Shown: positions 1 to 5,986 of the stretch, piece by piece
How the letters are laid out: each line of letters starts with the position of its first letter
Position numbering within the stretch: position 1 is the first letter of the stretch
Assembly: GCA_023258825.1 (NCBI GenBank)
Contig: JALQWE010000240.1
Coordinates: 1 to 6,163 of the forward strand
Length of the DNA: 6,163 nt
Direction: 5' to 3'
Source: Planctomycetaceae bacterium
Lineage (GTDB): Bacteria > Planctomycetota > Planctomycetia > Planctomycetales > Planctomycetaceae
Translations under genes and position numbers: made by a program
Notes under the pieces: generated by a model
What the model was told of the DNA's origin: nothing
The model's database searches: none
What the model saw: the letters and a program-made list of their open reading frames with translations, nothing else

Positions 1-1568
1 GCTTCGGCATCAGCGGCACCATGCCTCACAAACTCAACAACTCGTTCCGAGGTGTACAGGCTGTTGTCCGGCGCCATTGCTTCATCCACACCATCCGTGC
101 GCAGCAGGAACAGGTCGCCCGGCTCAATCACACGTTCGACAACCTCGTACTGAAAGTCTTCCATGATACCGACCGGAATCCCGACAGAGTCCGCACCAAA
201 CGCCTCCAATTCACCATTGGCTCGACGAATCAGTGGTGCATAGTGTCCGGCATTTGCCAGCGAAATCCGATGCGATTTCAGATCGATGACTCCCAGCGTG
301 TAAGTGACGAAACGGCCGGCAGCCATGTTATGACACATATGGCGATTGATGCGTTCGATCGCCACAGACACATCGTTGGTGAAGGTCATGGTGTTCTGTA
401 CGACGCTGGAAATACGGGACATGATCAGGGCGCCGGGGACGCCTTTTCCCGCGACATCGCCGAAGGAAATGCAGATCTTGTCCTGATTGTCTCCGATCAG
501 AAAACAGTCGAAGTAGTCGCCACCAACCGCCTGAGCGGCATCGTAGGAAGCGAAGAAGCGGTATCCCGGCACCTCAGGAAGACTTTCGGGCAGCAGTGCT
601 TTCTGCACGTGCATGGCGATCCGCATTTCCTCATCCTGCTTCTGTTTGTCGAGGTGACTCTTCAGCAGGCGGACGTTTTCGTAGGAGTTTGCGGCCTGGC
701 TGGCCACGGCCAACAGCAGTTCCAGATCGCCCTCGGTGAACAGTTTGACCGGGTTCTGAGTGTCGAGGTTGATGATGCCAAAGGGCTGGCCGGAGAGATC
801 CAGCAGGGGCACACACATCATCGACCGCAGTTCAAGATTACTGATGGATTCGCTGGCGCTGAAGCGTTCGTCGTTCACGGCATCTGCCGAGAGAATGCCG
901 GTACGATCCTCAAGCACTTTCATGATGATGGTTTTACTGAGACGCACAGATTCGTCATTGCCCTCAGTCCGGCGTTTTTGAGCGATCGGAACAAGTCGCG
1001 CAGCGGGGCCCGTTTTGACAAGGATGGTCCCGCGATCCGCTTGCGGGAAAATATCGAACAGCGTATCCAGGATCAGCGGGGCGATTTTGGACAGATCGAC
1101 CTGACCGGCCAGCGCCTGATTGATCCGCAGGATCCCGCGAAGCTTTTCTTCCGGCCGAACTTCGAACAGTCCGAATCCACGGGCCGATGCACTTCCCATG
1201 ATGGTTGATGAACTGCCGTCGCTGAACGCCACTCCTTCGTCACCACCGGGCTGATGGTCTCCGGCACCGCCACCTTCAAACCGCAGCTTGATCGGTCCCA
1301 GTTTGATGCGATCGCCGTCCTGCAGTGGTGTGGGACAGACCTGGCCCTTTTCGAGCAGTTTGCCGTTGAGAAACGTGCCGTTCCCGCTTTTCAGGTCTTC
1401 GAGGAAATACTGTTCCCCCTGCAGCACAATCTGAGCGTGCGTACGGGAGACCTGACCGGATTCGACCTGCACATCACAATCAGGCTGTCGCCCAAGCACG
1501 AAGGGAGTCTTACGAATATCAAAAGTTACGGGCTCTGGTTCAGTGAGCAGAACAATTCTGGGTGCCAT
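1..1568 (-). CDS. FHA-GAF-SpoIIE-type PP2C phosphatase, C-terminus cut by window edge
   Basis: Predicted cytoplasmic signalling protein that would remove phosphate from phosphoserine/phosphothreonine partners (SpoIIE/RsbU class, often anti-sigma-factor antagonists). Read on the minus strand from the ATG at 1568-1566, the frame stays open for 522 codons to the window edge. Residues about 1-98 are an FHA phosphothreonine-binding domain with LGRQ (25-28), SRTHA (41-45) and NGTFLNG (63-69). Residues about 150-298 look like a GAF sensor domain. A charged linker carrying AMHVQKALLP leads into the PP2C domain, where VGGDYFD (metal ligand D351), FGDVAGKG (D371) and TDGVDEA (D492, D495) keep the acidic metal-binding residues. 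Probably 30-50 C-terminal residues are missing. No membrane segment is visible. There is no clear Shine-Dalgarno site before the ATG, but the FHA fold begins within a few residues of it, which supports this start. It follows the UxaC-like gene on the same strand after 203 bp, so it is probably transcribed separately. The family assignment is firm; the partner and the GAF ligand are unknown. Confidence 0.93.
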   Translation of the reverse strand, partial: MAPRIVLLTEPEPVTFDIRKTPFVLGRQPDCDVQVESGQVSRTHAQIVLQGEQYFLEDLKSGNGTFLNGKLLEKGQVCPTPLQDGDRIKLGPIKLRFEGGGAGDHQPGGDEGVAFSDGSSSTIMGSASARGFGLFEVRPEEKLRGILRINQALAGQVDLSKIAPLILDTLFDIFPQADRGTILVKTGPAARLVPIAQKRRTEGNDESVRLSKTIIMKVLEDRTGILSADAVNDERFSASESISNLELRSMMCVPLLDLSGQPFGIINLDTQNPVKLFTEGDLELLLAVASQAANSYENVRLLKSHLDKQKQDEEMRIAMHVQKALLPESLPEVPGYRFFASYDAAQAVGGDYFDCFLIGDNQDKICISFGDVAGKGVPGALIMSRISSVVQNTMTFTNDVSVAIERINRHMCHNMAAGRFVTYTLGVIDLKSHRISLANAGHYAPLIRRANGELEAFGADSVGIPVGIMEDFQYEVVERVIEPGDLFLLRTDGVDEAMAPDNSLYTSERVVEFVRHGAADAE

Positions 1569-1595
1569 GGTGTCTGAATCCGCAAGACCTGCAAA

Positions 1596-1607
1596 ACTTC
1601 ATGAAGT
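1596..1607. repeat. Perfect 12-bp palindrome upstream of the phosphatase gene
   Basis: ACTTCATGAAGT reads the same on both strands. It ends 27 nt upstream of the phosphatase start codon, in the 203-bp gap between two minus-strand genes. The position suits an operator or part of a 5' leader. A 12-bp perfect palindrome can occur by chance, and I recognise no known regulator site in it. Confidence 0.3.
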
Positions 1608-1719
1608 GCGAAGAAAATCCGCTGGAATCCTCTATCAACTCGCGTGTCAGGACGGGTTAAGCAGCCTCAACCGGAAGGAACGGAGTGGCAGCAGTTACCG
1701 TGCACTCAGCGCCCACTGG

Positions 1720-1754
1720 CAAACCAGACCGCAATCCCGCAGCGGCCTGGCCTG
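1720..1754 (-). terminator. Hairpin 17 nt after the UxaC-like stop codon, terminator-like but without a U-tract
   Basis: In minus-strand RNA, the arms at 1754-1742 and 1732-1720 form a 13-bp GC-rich stem with three G-U wobbles around a 9-nt loop (1741-1733). The wobbles become A-C or C-A mismatches in plus-strand RNA, so the structure favours minus-strand transcription, which matches the upstream gene. No T-run follows, so it is not a textbook intrinsic terminator. It may instead protect the 3' end of the mRNA, pause polymerase or act with Rho. Confidence 0.45.
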
Positions 1755-1771
1755 TTGGCAAATCACCGATG

Positions 1772-3064
1772 TTACCGGGACGCAATGCCTCCGAAAATTG
1801 TCTCCACGTTGCCGCGCAGCACCTGTTTGCCCAGGTCCAGCGCCCGCTCGACGCTCCAGCGGCGACCGATGACAAAATCATCCGCAAGAACTCGGGCCAG
1901 AATACGGCGGTACATCGCAAATTTCGGCAGCGCAAATTCCAGTTTGTACATGTCGCTGTAATAGCCGATCTGCTTGGTGGCCGGCACGGCCTGCAGACGA
2001 GCACGCGTATCGCGTTCAATGAAGACCGGGATGTTGGAATACCACCAGTGCCCGGACGTCACGACATTCGGGAAGATCCAGGCATAGCTGACCAGTTCCT
2101 GATTACTGGTCTCTGCCAGCACAGAAATCGGAAAGATGACTCGAGGAAATGCATTCAGCAGAATGCGGTACTGAATCAGCGACACGCGCGAATCAAACAG
2201 ATCCTGCCCCTGAAACACGCCCTGTTCGTACACACGACGATTGACACCGATCATCAAGTCAAAGGGCAGGCGAAACTGATCACAGAATTCCGCGAGACTC
2301 CAGAAGACAAACTGACTGAGCGTTACCAGTTCGTCAGCCGTCAGCTCAGCACCGGAAAAGACACGAGCAACCAATGGATCAGCGACCGCATCACTGACAG
2401 GCTGAGGAGTAAAATCCGGGGGCAGCGAAATGGCACAGGCACGTGCATTGCGTGCTGTGAAGTACTGGAACAGATGACCGATGGCGGCCTTCAGCGCAGC
2501 AGCGGTTCCCGGTGTCGCGCCGGTCGCTTTGGCCAGTCGCTCACGCACGCTGGCTCGCTGCAGGTGAAACACCAGATCGTCGGTTCGCAGACAGGGCACA
2601 TAGAACTGGCGATCAAAGCCTTCGAGCGAATCGTCGAAGTCATTCGTCAGATAGACCTGATCAAGACCGGAGGTATTGAGCACCTGCTGTTCCCAGTCTG
2701 GCTGTGCCATACGGGCCCGGGAGGATTCGTACAGGGACTCCCAGTTGTCCACGGAAATGCGTTCTTCCTGAAACCCGAAGAACTCACGGCACATTTCCAG
2801 CAGCCAACTGTACTGGGCGGTGTTTTCGATGGTTGCGAGCCATGGCACAAGCCGGCGAACTTTTTCTCGCGGATCCAGCCCGGGGGCTTCGATCTGATCC
2901 TTCGGCAGCCCCGACGAATGAGCCAGTTCTGTGTAATAGTGGTACCCCAGAATATCAGCCAGGCACCTGGAGGCTGGCTGGTGCGGATTGATGTGCGTGT
3001 GCGGGTCAATCAATCGCAGGGACTGCAGTTGCTGGAAGAGCTCCTGTTGAAGGCTGAGCGACAT
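1772..3064 (-). CDS. Uronate isomerase (UxaC)-like amidohydrolase-superfamily protein
   Basis: A 430-residue soluble protein related along its whole length to glucuronate/uronate isomerase (E. coli UxaC is about 470 residues), a metal-dependent TIM-barrel enzyme. Visible family landmarks are DPHTHINPH (20-28, the HxH metal site), DPREKVRRLVPWLATIENT (64-82), LTNDFDDSLEG (139-149), VPCLRTD (156-162, Arg160), SGHWWYSN (337-344) and YYSDMYKLEF (368-377, with Asp371 at the conserved acidic position), followed by MYRRILA. Compared with remembered UxaC motifs, several substrate-binding positions differ. TDSR becomes SDMY, so the Arg is lost. HIGALRN becomes MIGVNRR, so the His is lost. The Arg-rich stretch near residue 45 is replaced by ELAHSSG. 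The fold and metal site look intact, but canonical uronate isomerisation is doubtful, so no gene symbol is given. The ATG at 3064 is supported by a distant GAGGAA and an upstream sigma70-like promoter. No uronate-pathway genes lie next to it. Confidence 0.88.
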   Translation of the reverse strand: MSLSLQQELFQQLQSLRLIDPHTHINPHQPASRCLADILGYHYYTELAHSSGLPKDQIEAPGLDPREKVRRLVPWLATIENTAQYSWLLEMCREFFGFQEERISVDNWESLYESSRARMAQPDWEQQVLNTSGLDQVYLTNDFDDSLEGFDRQFYVPCLRTDDLVFHLQRASVRERLAKATGATPGTAAALKAAIGHLFQYFTARNARACAISLPPDFTPQPVSDAVADPLVARVFSGAELTADELVTLSQFVFWSLAEFCDQFRLPFDLMIGVNRRVYEQGVFQGQDLFDSRVSLIQYRILLNAFPRVIFPISVLAETSNQELVSYAWIFPNVVTSGHWWYSNIPVFIERDTRARLQAVPATKQIGYYSDMYKLEFALPKFAMYRRILARVLADDFVIGRRWSVERALDLGKQVLRGNVETIFGGIASR

Positions 3065-3076
3065 GGGGCAGCGGTT

Positions 3077-3082
3077 TCCTCA
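3077..3082 (-). promoter_or_regulatory. Weak ribosome binding site for the UxaC-like gene
   Basis: Minus-strand GAGGAA lies 12 nt before the ATG at 3064. The match to Shine-Dalgarno is good but the spacing is longer than usual. No better in-frame start is nearer to it. Confidence 0.4.
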
Positions 3083-3120
3083 TCAGTACAAACACAATCA
3101 CGTCAGAATTCGACCCGGTA

Positions 3121-3149
3121 AGCATAGCCAATCGGCCTTCAACTGTCAG
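3121..3149 (-). promoter_or_regulatory. Sigma70-like promoter for the UxaC-like gene
   Basis: On the minus strand, CTGACA (3149-3144, 5 of 6 matches to TTGACA) is separated by exactly 17 nt from TATGCT (3126-3121, 4 of 6 matches to TATAAT). Transcription would start near 3114, giving a leader of about 50 nt before the ATG at 3064. It lies in the divergent gap between the UxaC-like gene and ktrB. I found no equally good candidate for ktrB on the plus strand. Confidence 0.45.
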
Positions 3150-3335
3150 CAACTCCGAAAGCTCGAATTGCCCGCTTTTCCTGAGATCACGGCCCTGCCA
3201 GCACCGTAGATGCCCACTTTTTTTTCCGCAACACTTTTATTTTCGATCTCAGTTGCACACAATGTGGACGTGGCAGGCGAACCGCGAATTGTCCGTGGTG
3301 CGCTCAGTGTCGTCAGGTCCGCAGCCCGAGTTTAT

Positions 3336-4745
3336 ATGTACAGTCGTACCGCGTGGTCACGCTGGGATCTCTCACAGGGAACCCGCGTTTCCCTCTGGCA
3401 GAAGATTACGCCACCGCAGCTGTTCGTGGCTTCCTTCGCTCTTTTGATCCTGTTCGGCGGCGCCGGACTGCGTCTGATCCCGGGGCTTTGCACCGACAAA
3501 GACTTCACCTGGATTGATGCCATCTTCATGAGCACCAGCGCCGTTTGCGTGACAGGGCTGGCCGTTGTCGATCCCGGAAGTTTTCTGACCTTTTCCGGTG
3601 AAGCATTTCTGCTGCTGCTGGTTCAGTTCGGTGGTCTGGGCATCCTCACCTTTACCAGCCTGATCATTTCCGCACTCGGGAAACGTCTGTCGCTGCGTGA
3701 AGAGTCTCTGTGCATCTTCACCGCCGACGCCGCTCCCCATCTGACGCCCGGTCAGATCACATGGAACATCGTACGCTACACGCTGATTCTGGAAGCAATC
3801 GGTGCGCTTTTGTTGTTTCTGTTCTGGGTCCCTCGGCTAGGCTGGGGCGGCGCTGTCTGGCCCGCGGTGTTTCATTCCGTCAGCGCGTTCTGCAATGCCG
3901 GGTTTTCAACCTTTGCCGACAATTTGATGGGCTTTCAGAGTGACCCGGGAATTCTGCTGGTGATTGGGGGCCTGATTGTTCTTGGCGGCCTCGGTTTTCT
4001 GACCCACGAAGAAGTACTCGTAACACTGCGGGCCCGTCGCCGCAATCAGGCATTCCGACTGTCTCTGCAATCCCGCATTGTGCTTGTGACCACAATCGCG
4101 CTGCTGATCGGCGGCTGGATTCCCCTGACGATCCTGGAATGGGACCGCACCCTTCAACACCTGGAACCCGTACATCGCATCGTCAACGGGCTCTTTATGA
4201 GCATCACCAGCCGAACAGCCGGATTCAACTCCATCGACTATGGTAAGGCCGCTGACAGCTCCAACCTCGTCACGATGGTGCTCATGATGATTGGAGGCTC
4301 GCCCGGATCAACGGCGGGCGGTATCAAGACGACGACTCTCGCGTTGATGCTGATCCTGGCATGGTCGCGTTTGCGAGGTCAGGAGTTCACAACTGTCTGG
4401 TACCGGTCTATCCCTGAGGAGACCACCTATCGGGCAGTGGGCCTGTTCACGATTGCCATCACGGTGGTCCTTGCTGGAATTCTGCTGCTGACGATCTCTG
4501 AAAGTCACCTGAAAGAAGGTGGCAACGTACTGACAGAATGCATGTTTGAGGCGATTTCTGCCTTCAACACCGTGGGGCTGTCCATGGGAATTACTCCCAG
4601 GCTGTCTTTTGTCGGCAAGTGCATCACCATTCTGCTGATGTTTTTTGGACGAGTTGGACTTCTGACCCTGGCCGCCGCTCTCACGTTCCCGCGAAAAGGA
4701 GCCCGTGATTTTCGGTACGCCAATGAAGATGTCGTAGTAGGTTAA
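3336..4745 (+). CDS. ktrB: KtrB-type potassium transporter membrane subunit (TrkH/KtrB family)
   Basis: Inner-membrane K+ (or Na+-coupled K+) uptake subunit of the TrkH/TrkG/KtrB superfamily. With the start at 3336 it is 469 residues and has the four pseudo-repeats of membrane-pore-membrane units. The filter loops are TSAVCVTGL (67-75), SAFCNAGF (183-190), SRTAGFNS (292-299) and SAFNTVGL (408-415), each carrying its conserved filter glycine (G74, G189, G296, G414). GGSPGSTAGGIKTTT (320-334) is the flexible gating loop of the third repeat, and FFGRVG holds the conserved basic residue of the last helix (R439). The frame is open further upstream, with an alternative ATG at 3210 adding 42 residues. 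I prefer 3336 because the family motif WQKITPPQLFVASFALL begins about 20 residues after it, and the extension is T-rich and unlike the rest of the protein. Neither start has a good Shine-Dalgarno site. The ktrA gene starts 3 bp after the stop, indicating a single operon. Length and the single-RCK partner favour KtrB over TrkH. Confidence 0.92.
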   Translation: MYSRTAWSRWDLSQGTRVSLWQKITPPQLFVASFALLILFGGAGLRLIPGLCTDKDFTWIDAIFMSTSAVCVTGLAVVDPGSFLTFSGEAFLLLLVQFGGLGILTFTSLIISALGKRLSLREESLCIFTADAAPHLTPGQITWNIVRYTLILEAIGALLLFLFWVPRLGWGGAVWPAVFHSVSAFCNAGFSTFADNLMGFQSDPGILLVIGGLIVLGGLGFLTHEEVLVTLRARRRNQAFRLSLQSRIVLVTTIALLIGGWIPLTILEWDRTLQHLEPVHRIVNGLFMSITSRTAGFNSIDYGKAADSSNLVTMVLMMIGGSPGSTAGGIKTTTLALMLILAWSRLRGQEFTTVWYRSIPEETTYRAVGLFTIAITVVLAGILLLTISESHLKEGGNVLTECMFEAISAFNTVGLSMGITPRLSFVGKCITILLMFFGRVGLLTLAAALTFPRKGARDFRYANEDVVVG

Positions 4746-4748
4746 GCC

Positions 4749-5405
4749 ATGAAAAGATTTGTCGTTGTCGGGCTTGGAAACTTTGGCTCCAGTGTCGCCG
4801 AATCGCTTTACTCCCAGCGCCACGAAGTCATCGCGATCGACATGAATGAAGACGCTGTCGATCGCATCGCGCCCTACGTTTCCCGCGCCGCAGTTGGTGA
4901 TGCCAAAAACCTGCAAACGCTGGAACGCCTTGGTGCAAAAGGTGCCGACGCTGCGGTGGTCAGCACCGGGGATGATATCACTGCCAGTATTCTCACCACG
5001 ATGGCACTGCATGACCTCGGGATTCGTGAGGTCTATGTGAAAGTCATCTCCCGGGACCATGCGCGGGTGATGGAACGCCTGGGCGTCTCAGAAACGATTT
5101 TCCCCGAACGAGAATCCGCCATCAGTCTTGGAAAACGAATGTCGGGCTCCGGCCTGCTGAACTACGTCTCCATCGGCACTGGCTTCAGCATTCAGGAGAT
5201 GGGAGTTCCGGGCAGTTGGAATGGCAAGACACTTCGAGCACTCGCCCTGCGTCAGAATTTTGGCATCACGGTCGTCGCCATTCACGATGTCCTTTCCGAC
5301 AAAATGTCCTTTGCCTCCGATCCGGATACCGTCCTGAAAGAATCTGATGCCCTGATCGTTGCCGGAAAGGATGAGGATCTCGCACGCACTGCCGAGATTC
5401 AGTAG
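4749..5405 (+). CDS. ktrA: KtrA-type potassium uptake regulatory subunit (RCK domain)
   Basis: Cytoplasmic gating protein of 218 residues, the normal size for single-RCK KtrA (TrkA has two such units). Residues 1-125 form an RCK_N/Rossmann domain. The nucleotide-binding GLGNFG is at 8-13, acidic D31 ends the second strand (VIAID), GDAKN is at 50-54 and STGDD at 72-76. The segment FPERESA (118-124) leads to the hinge. Residues about 140-212 form the RCK_C (TrkA_C) domain, with GSWNGKTLRAL and a final DALIVAGKDEDL. By family knowledge it forms an octameric ring under the KtrB dimer and opens it depending on bound ATP or ADP. It begins 3 bp after the ktrB stop, so translational coupling is likely; only a weak AGG-containing site precedes it within the end of ktrB. 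All key glycines and the acidic residue are present, so it should be functional. Confidence 0.94.
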   Translation: MKRFVVVGLGNFGSSVAESLYSQRHEVIAIDMNEDAVDRIAPYVSRAAVGDAKNLQTLERLGAKGADAAVVSTGDDITASILTTMALHDLGIREVYVKVISRDHARVMERLGVSETIFPERESAISLGKRMSGSGLLNYVSIGTGFSIQEMGVPGSWNGKTLRALALRQNFGITVVAIHDVLSDKMSFASDPDTVLKESDALIVAGKDEDLARTAEIQ

Positions 5406-5427
5406 GTGCGGCAGGACACGTGGCGCG

Positions 5428-5471
5428 GTTTCGGCACATCCGGTTCGATACGTCCAGTTTGGCACATCCGG
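5428..5471. repeat. Near-identical 15/16-nt direct repeat after ktrA
   Basis: GTTTCGGCACATCCGG at 5428-5443 recurs as GTTTGGCACATCCGG at 5457-5471. The two differ by a single inserted C and start 29 bp apart. The 13 bp between them is not repeated, so this is not a simple tandem duplication. The first copy begins 22 nt after the ktrA stop. A match this long within one short gap is unlikely by chance. Possible roles are a paired protein-binding site or a remnant of a dispersed repeat family. Confidence 0.6.
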
Positions 5472-5478
5472 CCTGCAG

Positions 5479-5548
5479 CACAAAGAGCAGGGCCAGGGGT
5501 ACGACTGAAGTCTCCGCGAAGTTGCCACGCCCCCGCTCCGCTCTTGTG
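5479..5548. repeat. Imperfect inverted repeat, possible 3' structure of the ktrBA transcript
   Basis: CACAA-A-GAGC (5479-5488) pairs with GCTCTTGTG (5540-5548) with one bulged A. The stem can continue inward through the GGG and GGGG runs (5490-5499) and the CCCCC and CTCC runs (5530-5539) with further bulges, leaving a loop of about 30 nt. It begins 74 nt after ktrA. No T-run follows, so it is not a classic terminator. The inner pairing is loose and could be fortuitous. Confidence 0.3.
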
Positions 5549-5781
5549 AAATGGCCATGGACAAACGCCAGGCGGCGTGGGTCGATTCAGCGAACAGTCG
5601 CCGATACCCACCGGGCCTGACCGGACAGGTCATCCCAGTTCCACCGCACACGCCTTTTTTCCGACATGTTTTGGACATCCCTCGCGAAATCCACCAAAAA
5701 GCTGCAGGTTTCAGGATTGCTATTCTGCTCCCCGGTCGATAACGTGACTGAACGGGAAAAGGCGTTTCAAACCCTCGTCCC

Positions 5782-5820
5782 CGAACTGCCAGTGTTCGCA
5801 TTAGTTTTTACAGTGACTGT
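5782..5820. repeat. Two adjacent short inverted repeats in the gap upstream of the RRM gene
   Basis: CGAAC (5782-5786) and GTTCG (5794-5798) are separated by 7 nt. Twelve bases later, ACAGT-G-ACTGT (5810-5820) is an 11-bp palindrome with a single central base. They lie 170-200 nt before the RRM start codon and could be operator sites for that gene. The first resembles a LexA half-site pair, but the spacer is 7 nt rather than 4, so I do not call it an SOS box. Confidence 0.25.
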
Positions 5821-5880
5821 CGCTACTCTCTGAAGTCTCGCCCGCCCCTGAATTCTCCTGCAGCAACTCACTGGTTGGCC

Positions 5881-5968
5881 TTGGGATTGTCCCTGTGGTT
5901 CAATCCTGAGTCCGAATTTGTGTTCCAACGGCTGTCGTTGTGGCAGCGATTTGTGTTTTTGAAGCTGC
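5881..5968 (+). promoter_or_regulatory. Run of three small hairpins in the likely leader of the RRM gene
   Basis: Three potential stems follow one another. The first is 5881-5889 with 5901-5909, 9 bp including two G-U pairs and a core of GGATTG/CAATCC. The second is 5926-5930 with 5936-5940, CAACG/CGTTG around a 5-nt loop and extendable past a bulge. The third is 5943-5947 with 5964-5968, GCAGC/GCTGC. The third ends 7 nt before the Shine-Dalgarno site, so it could affect ribosome access. The transcription start is unknown, so it is an inference that these bases are in the mRNA. Confidence 0.35.
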
Positions 5969-5975
5969 AAAGCTC

Positions 5976-5980
5976 AAGGG
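5976..5980 (+). promoter_or_regulatory. Ribosome binding site of the RRM gene
   Basis: AAGGG lies 6 nt before the ATG at 5987. It is the best Shine-Dalgarno match and spacing in the window and fixes the start of the RRM protein. Confidence 0.7.
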
Positions 5981-5986
5981 TGATTG

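Larger units (their letters stand above)
5406..5986. other. 581-bp gap with no convincing gene, rich in short repeats
   Basis: Open frames in this stretch, such as plus 5551-5742 and the minus frame entering ktrA from 5801, have no recognisable domain, an odd composition and no ribosome binding site. I therefore regard it as non-coding. It holds a direct repeat next to the ktrA end, an imperfect long inverted repeat at 5479-5548, two short inverted repeats near 5782-5820 and three small hairpins before the RRM gene. The promoter of the RRM gene should lie here, but I find no good -35/-10 pair. There is no tRNA or known riboswitch that I can recognise. Confidence 0.6.

Noticed and set aside
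21..1208. Long plus-strand open frame of 395 codons
   Set aside because: It lies wholly antisense to the FHA-GAF-PP2C gene, whose domain motifs are unmistakable. The translation is rich in His, Gln and Arg with no domain and no ribosome site.
1685..3121. Long plus-strand open frame of 478 codons
   Set aside because: It is an antisense shadow of the UxaC-like gene, which shows family homology throughout. The shadow has no recognisable domain.
3107..3169. Inverted repeat AATTCGA/TCGAATT in the divergent gap
   Set aside because: Only 7 bp with a 49-nt spacer, which is easily a chance match.
3065..3335. A c-di-AMP (ydaO-type) riboswitch before ktrB, as in Bacillus ktrAB
   Set aside because: I could not recognise the conserved ydaO core or its long pairings in this gap. 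A covariance-model search would settle it.
3310..3338. TCGTCA-N17-TATATG as a plus-strand promoter
   Set aside because: The -10 element would overlap the preferred ktrB start codon, and there is no usable in-frame start downstream before the first pore loop.
4308..5060. Minus-strand open frame of 250 codons
   Set aside because: It is antisense to the end of ktrB and most of ktrA, with a composition typical of a shadow frame.
5088..5801. Minus-strand open frame of 237 codons reaching into the gap after ktrA
   Set aside because: About 320 bp of it is antisense to ktrA. The rest is rich in Arg, Cys and Pro with no domain and no Shine-Dalgarno site.
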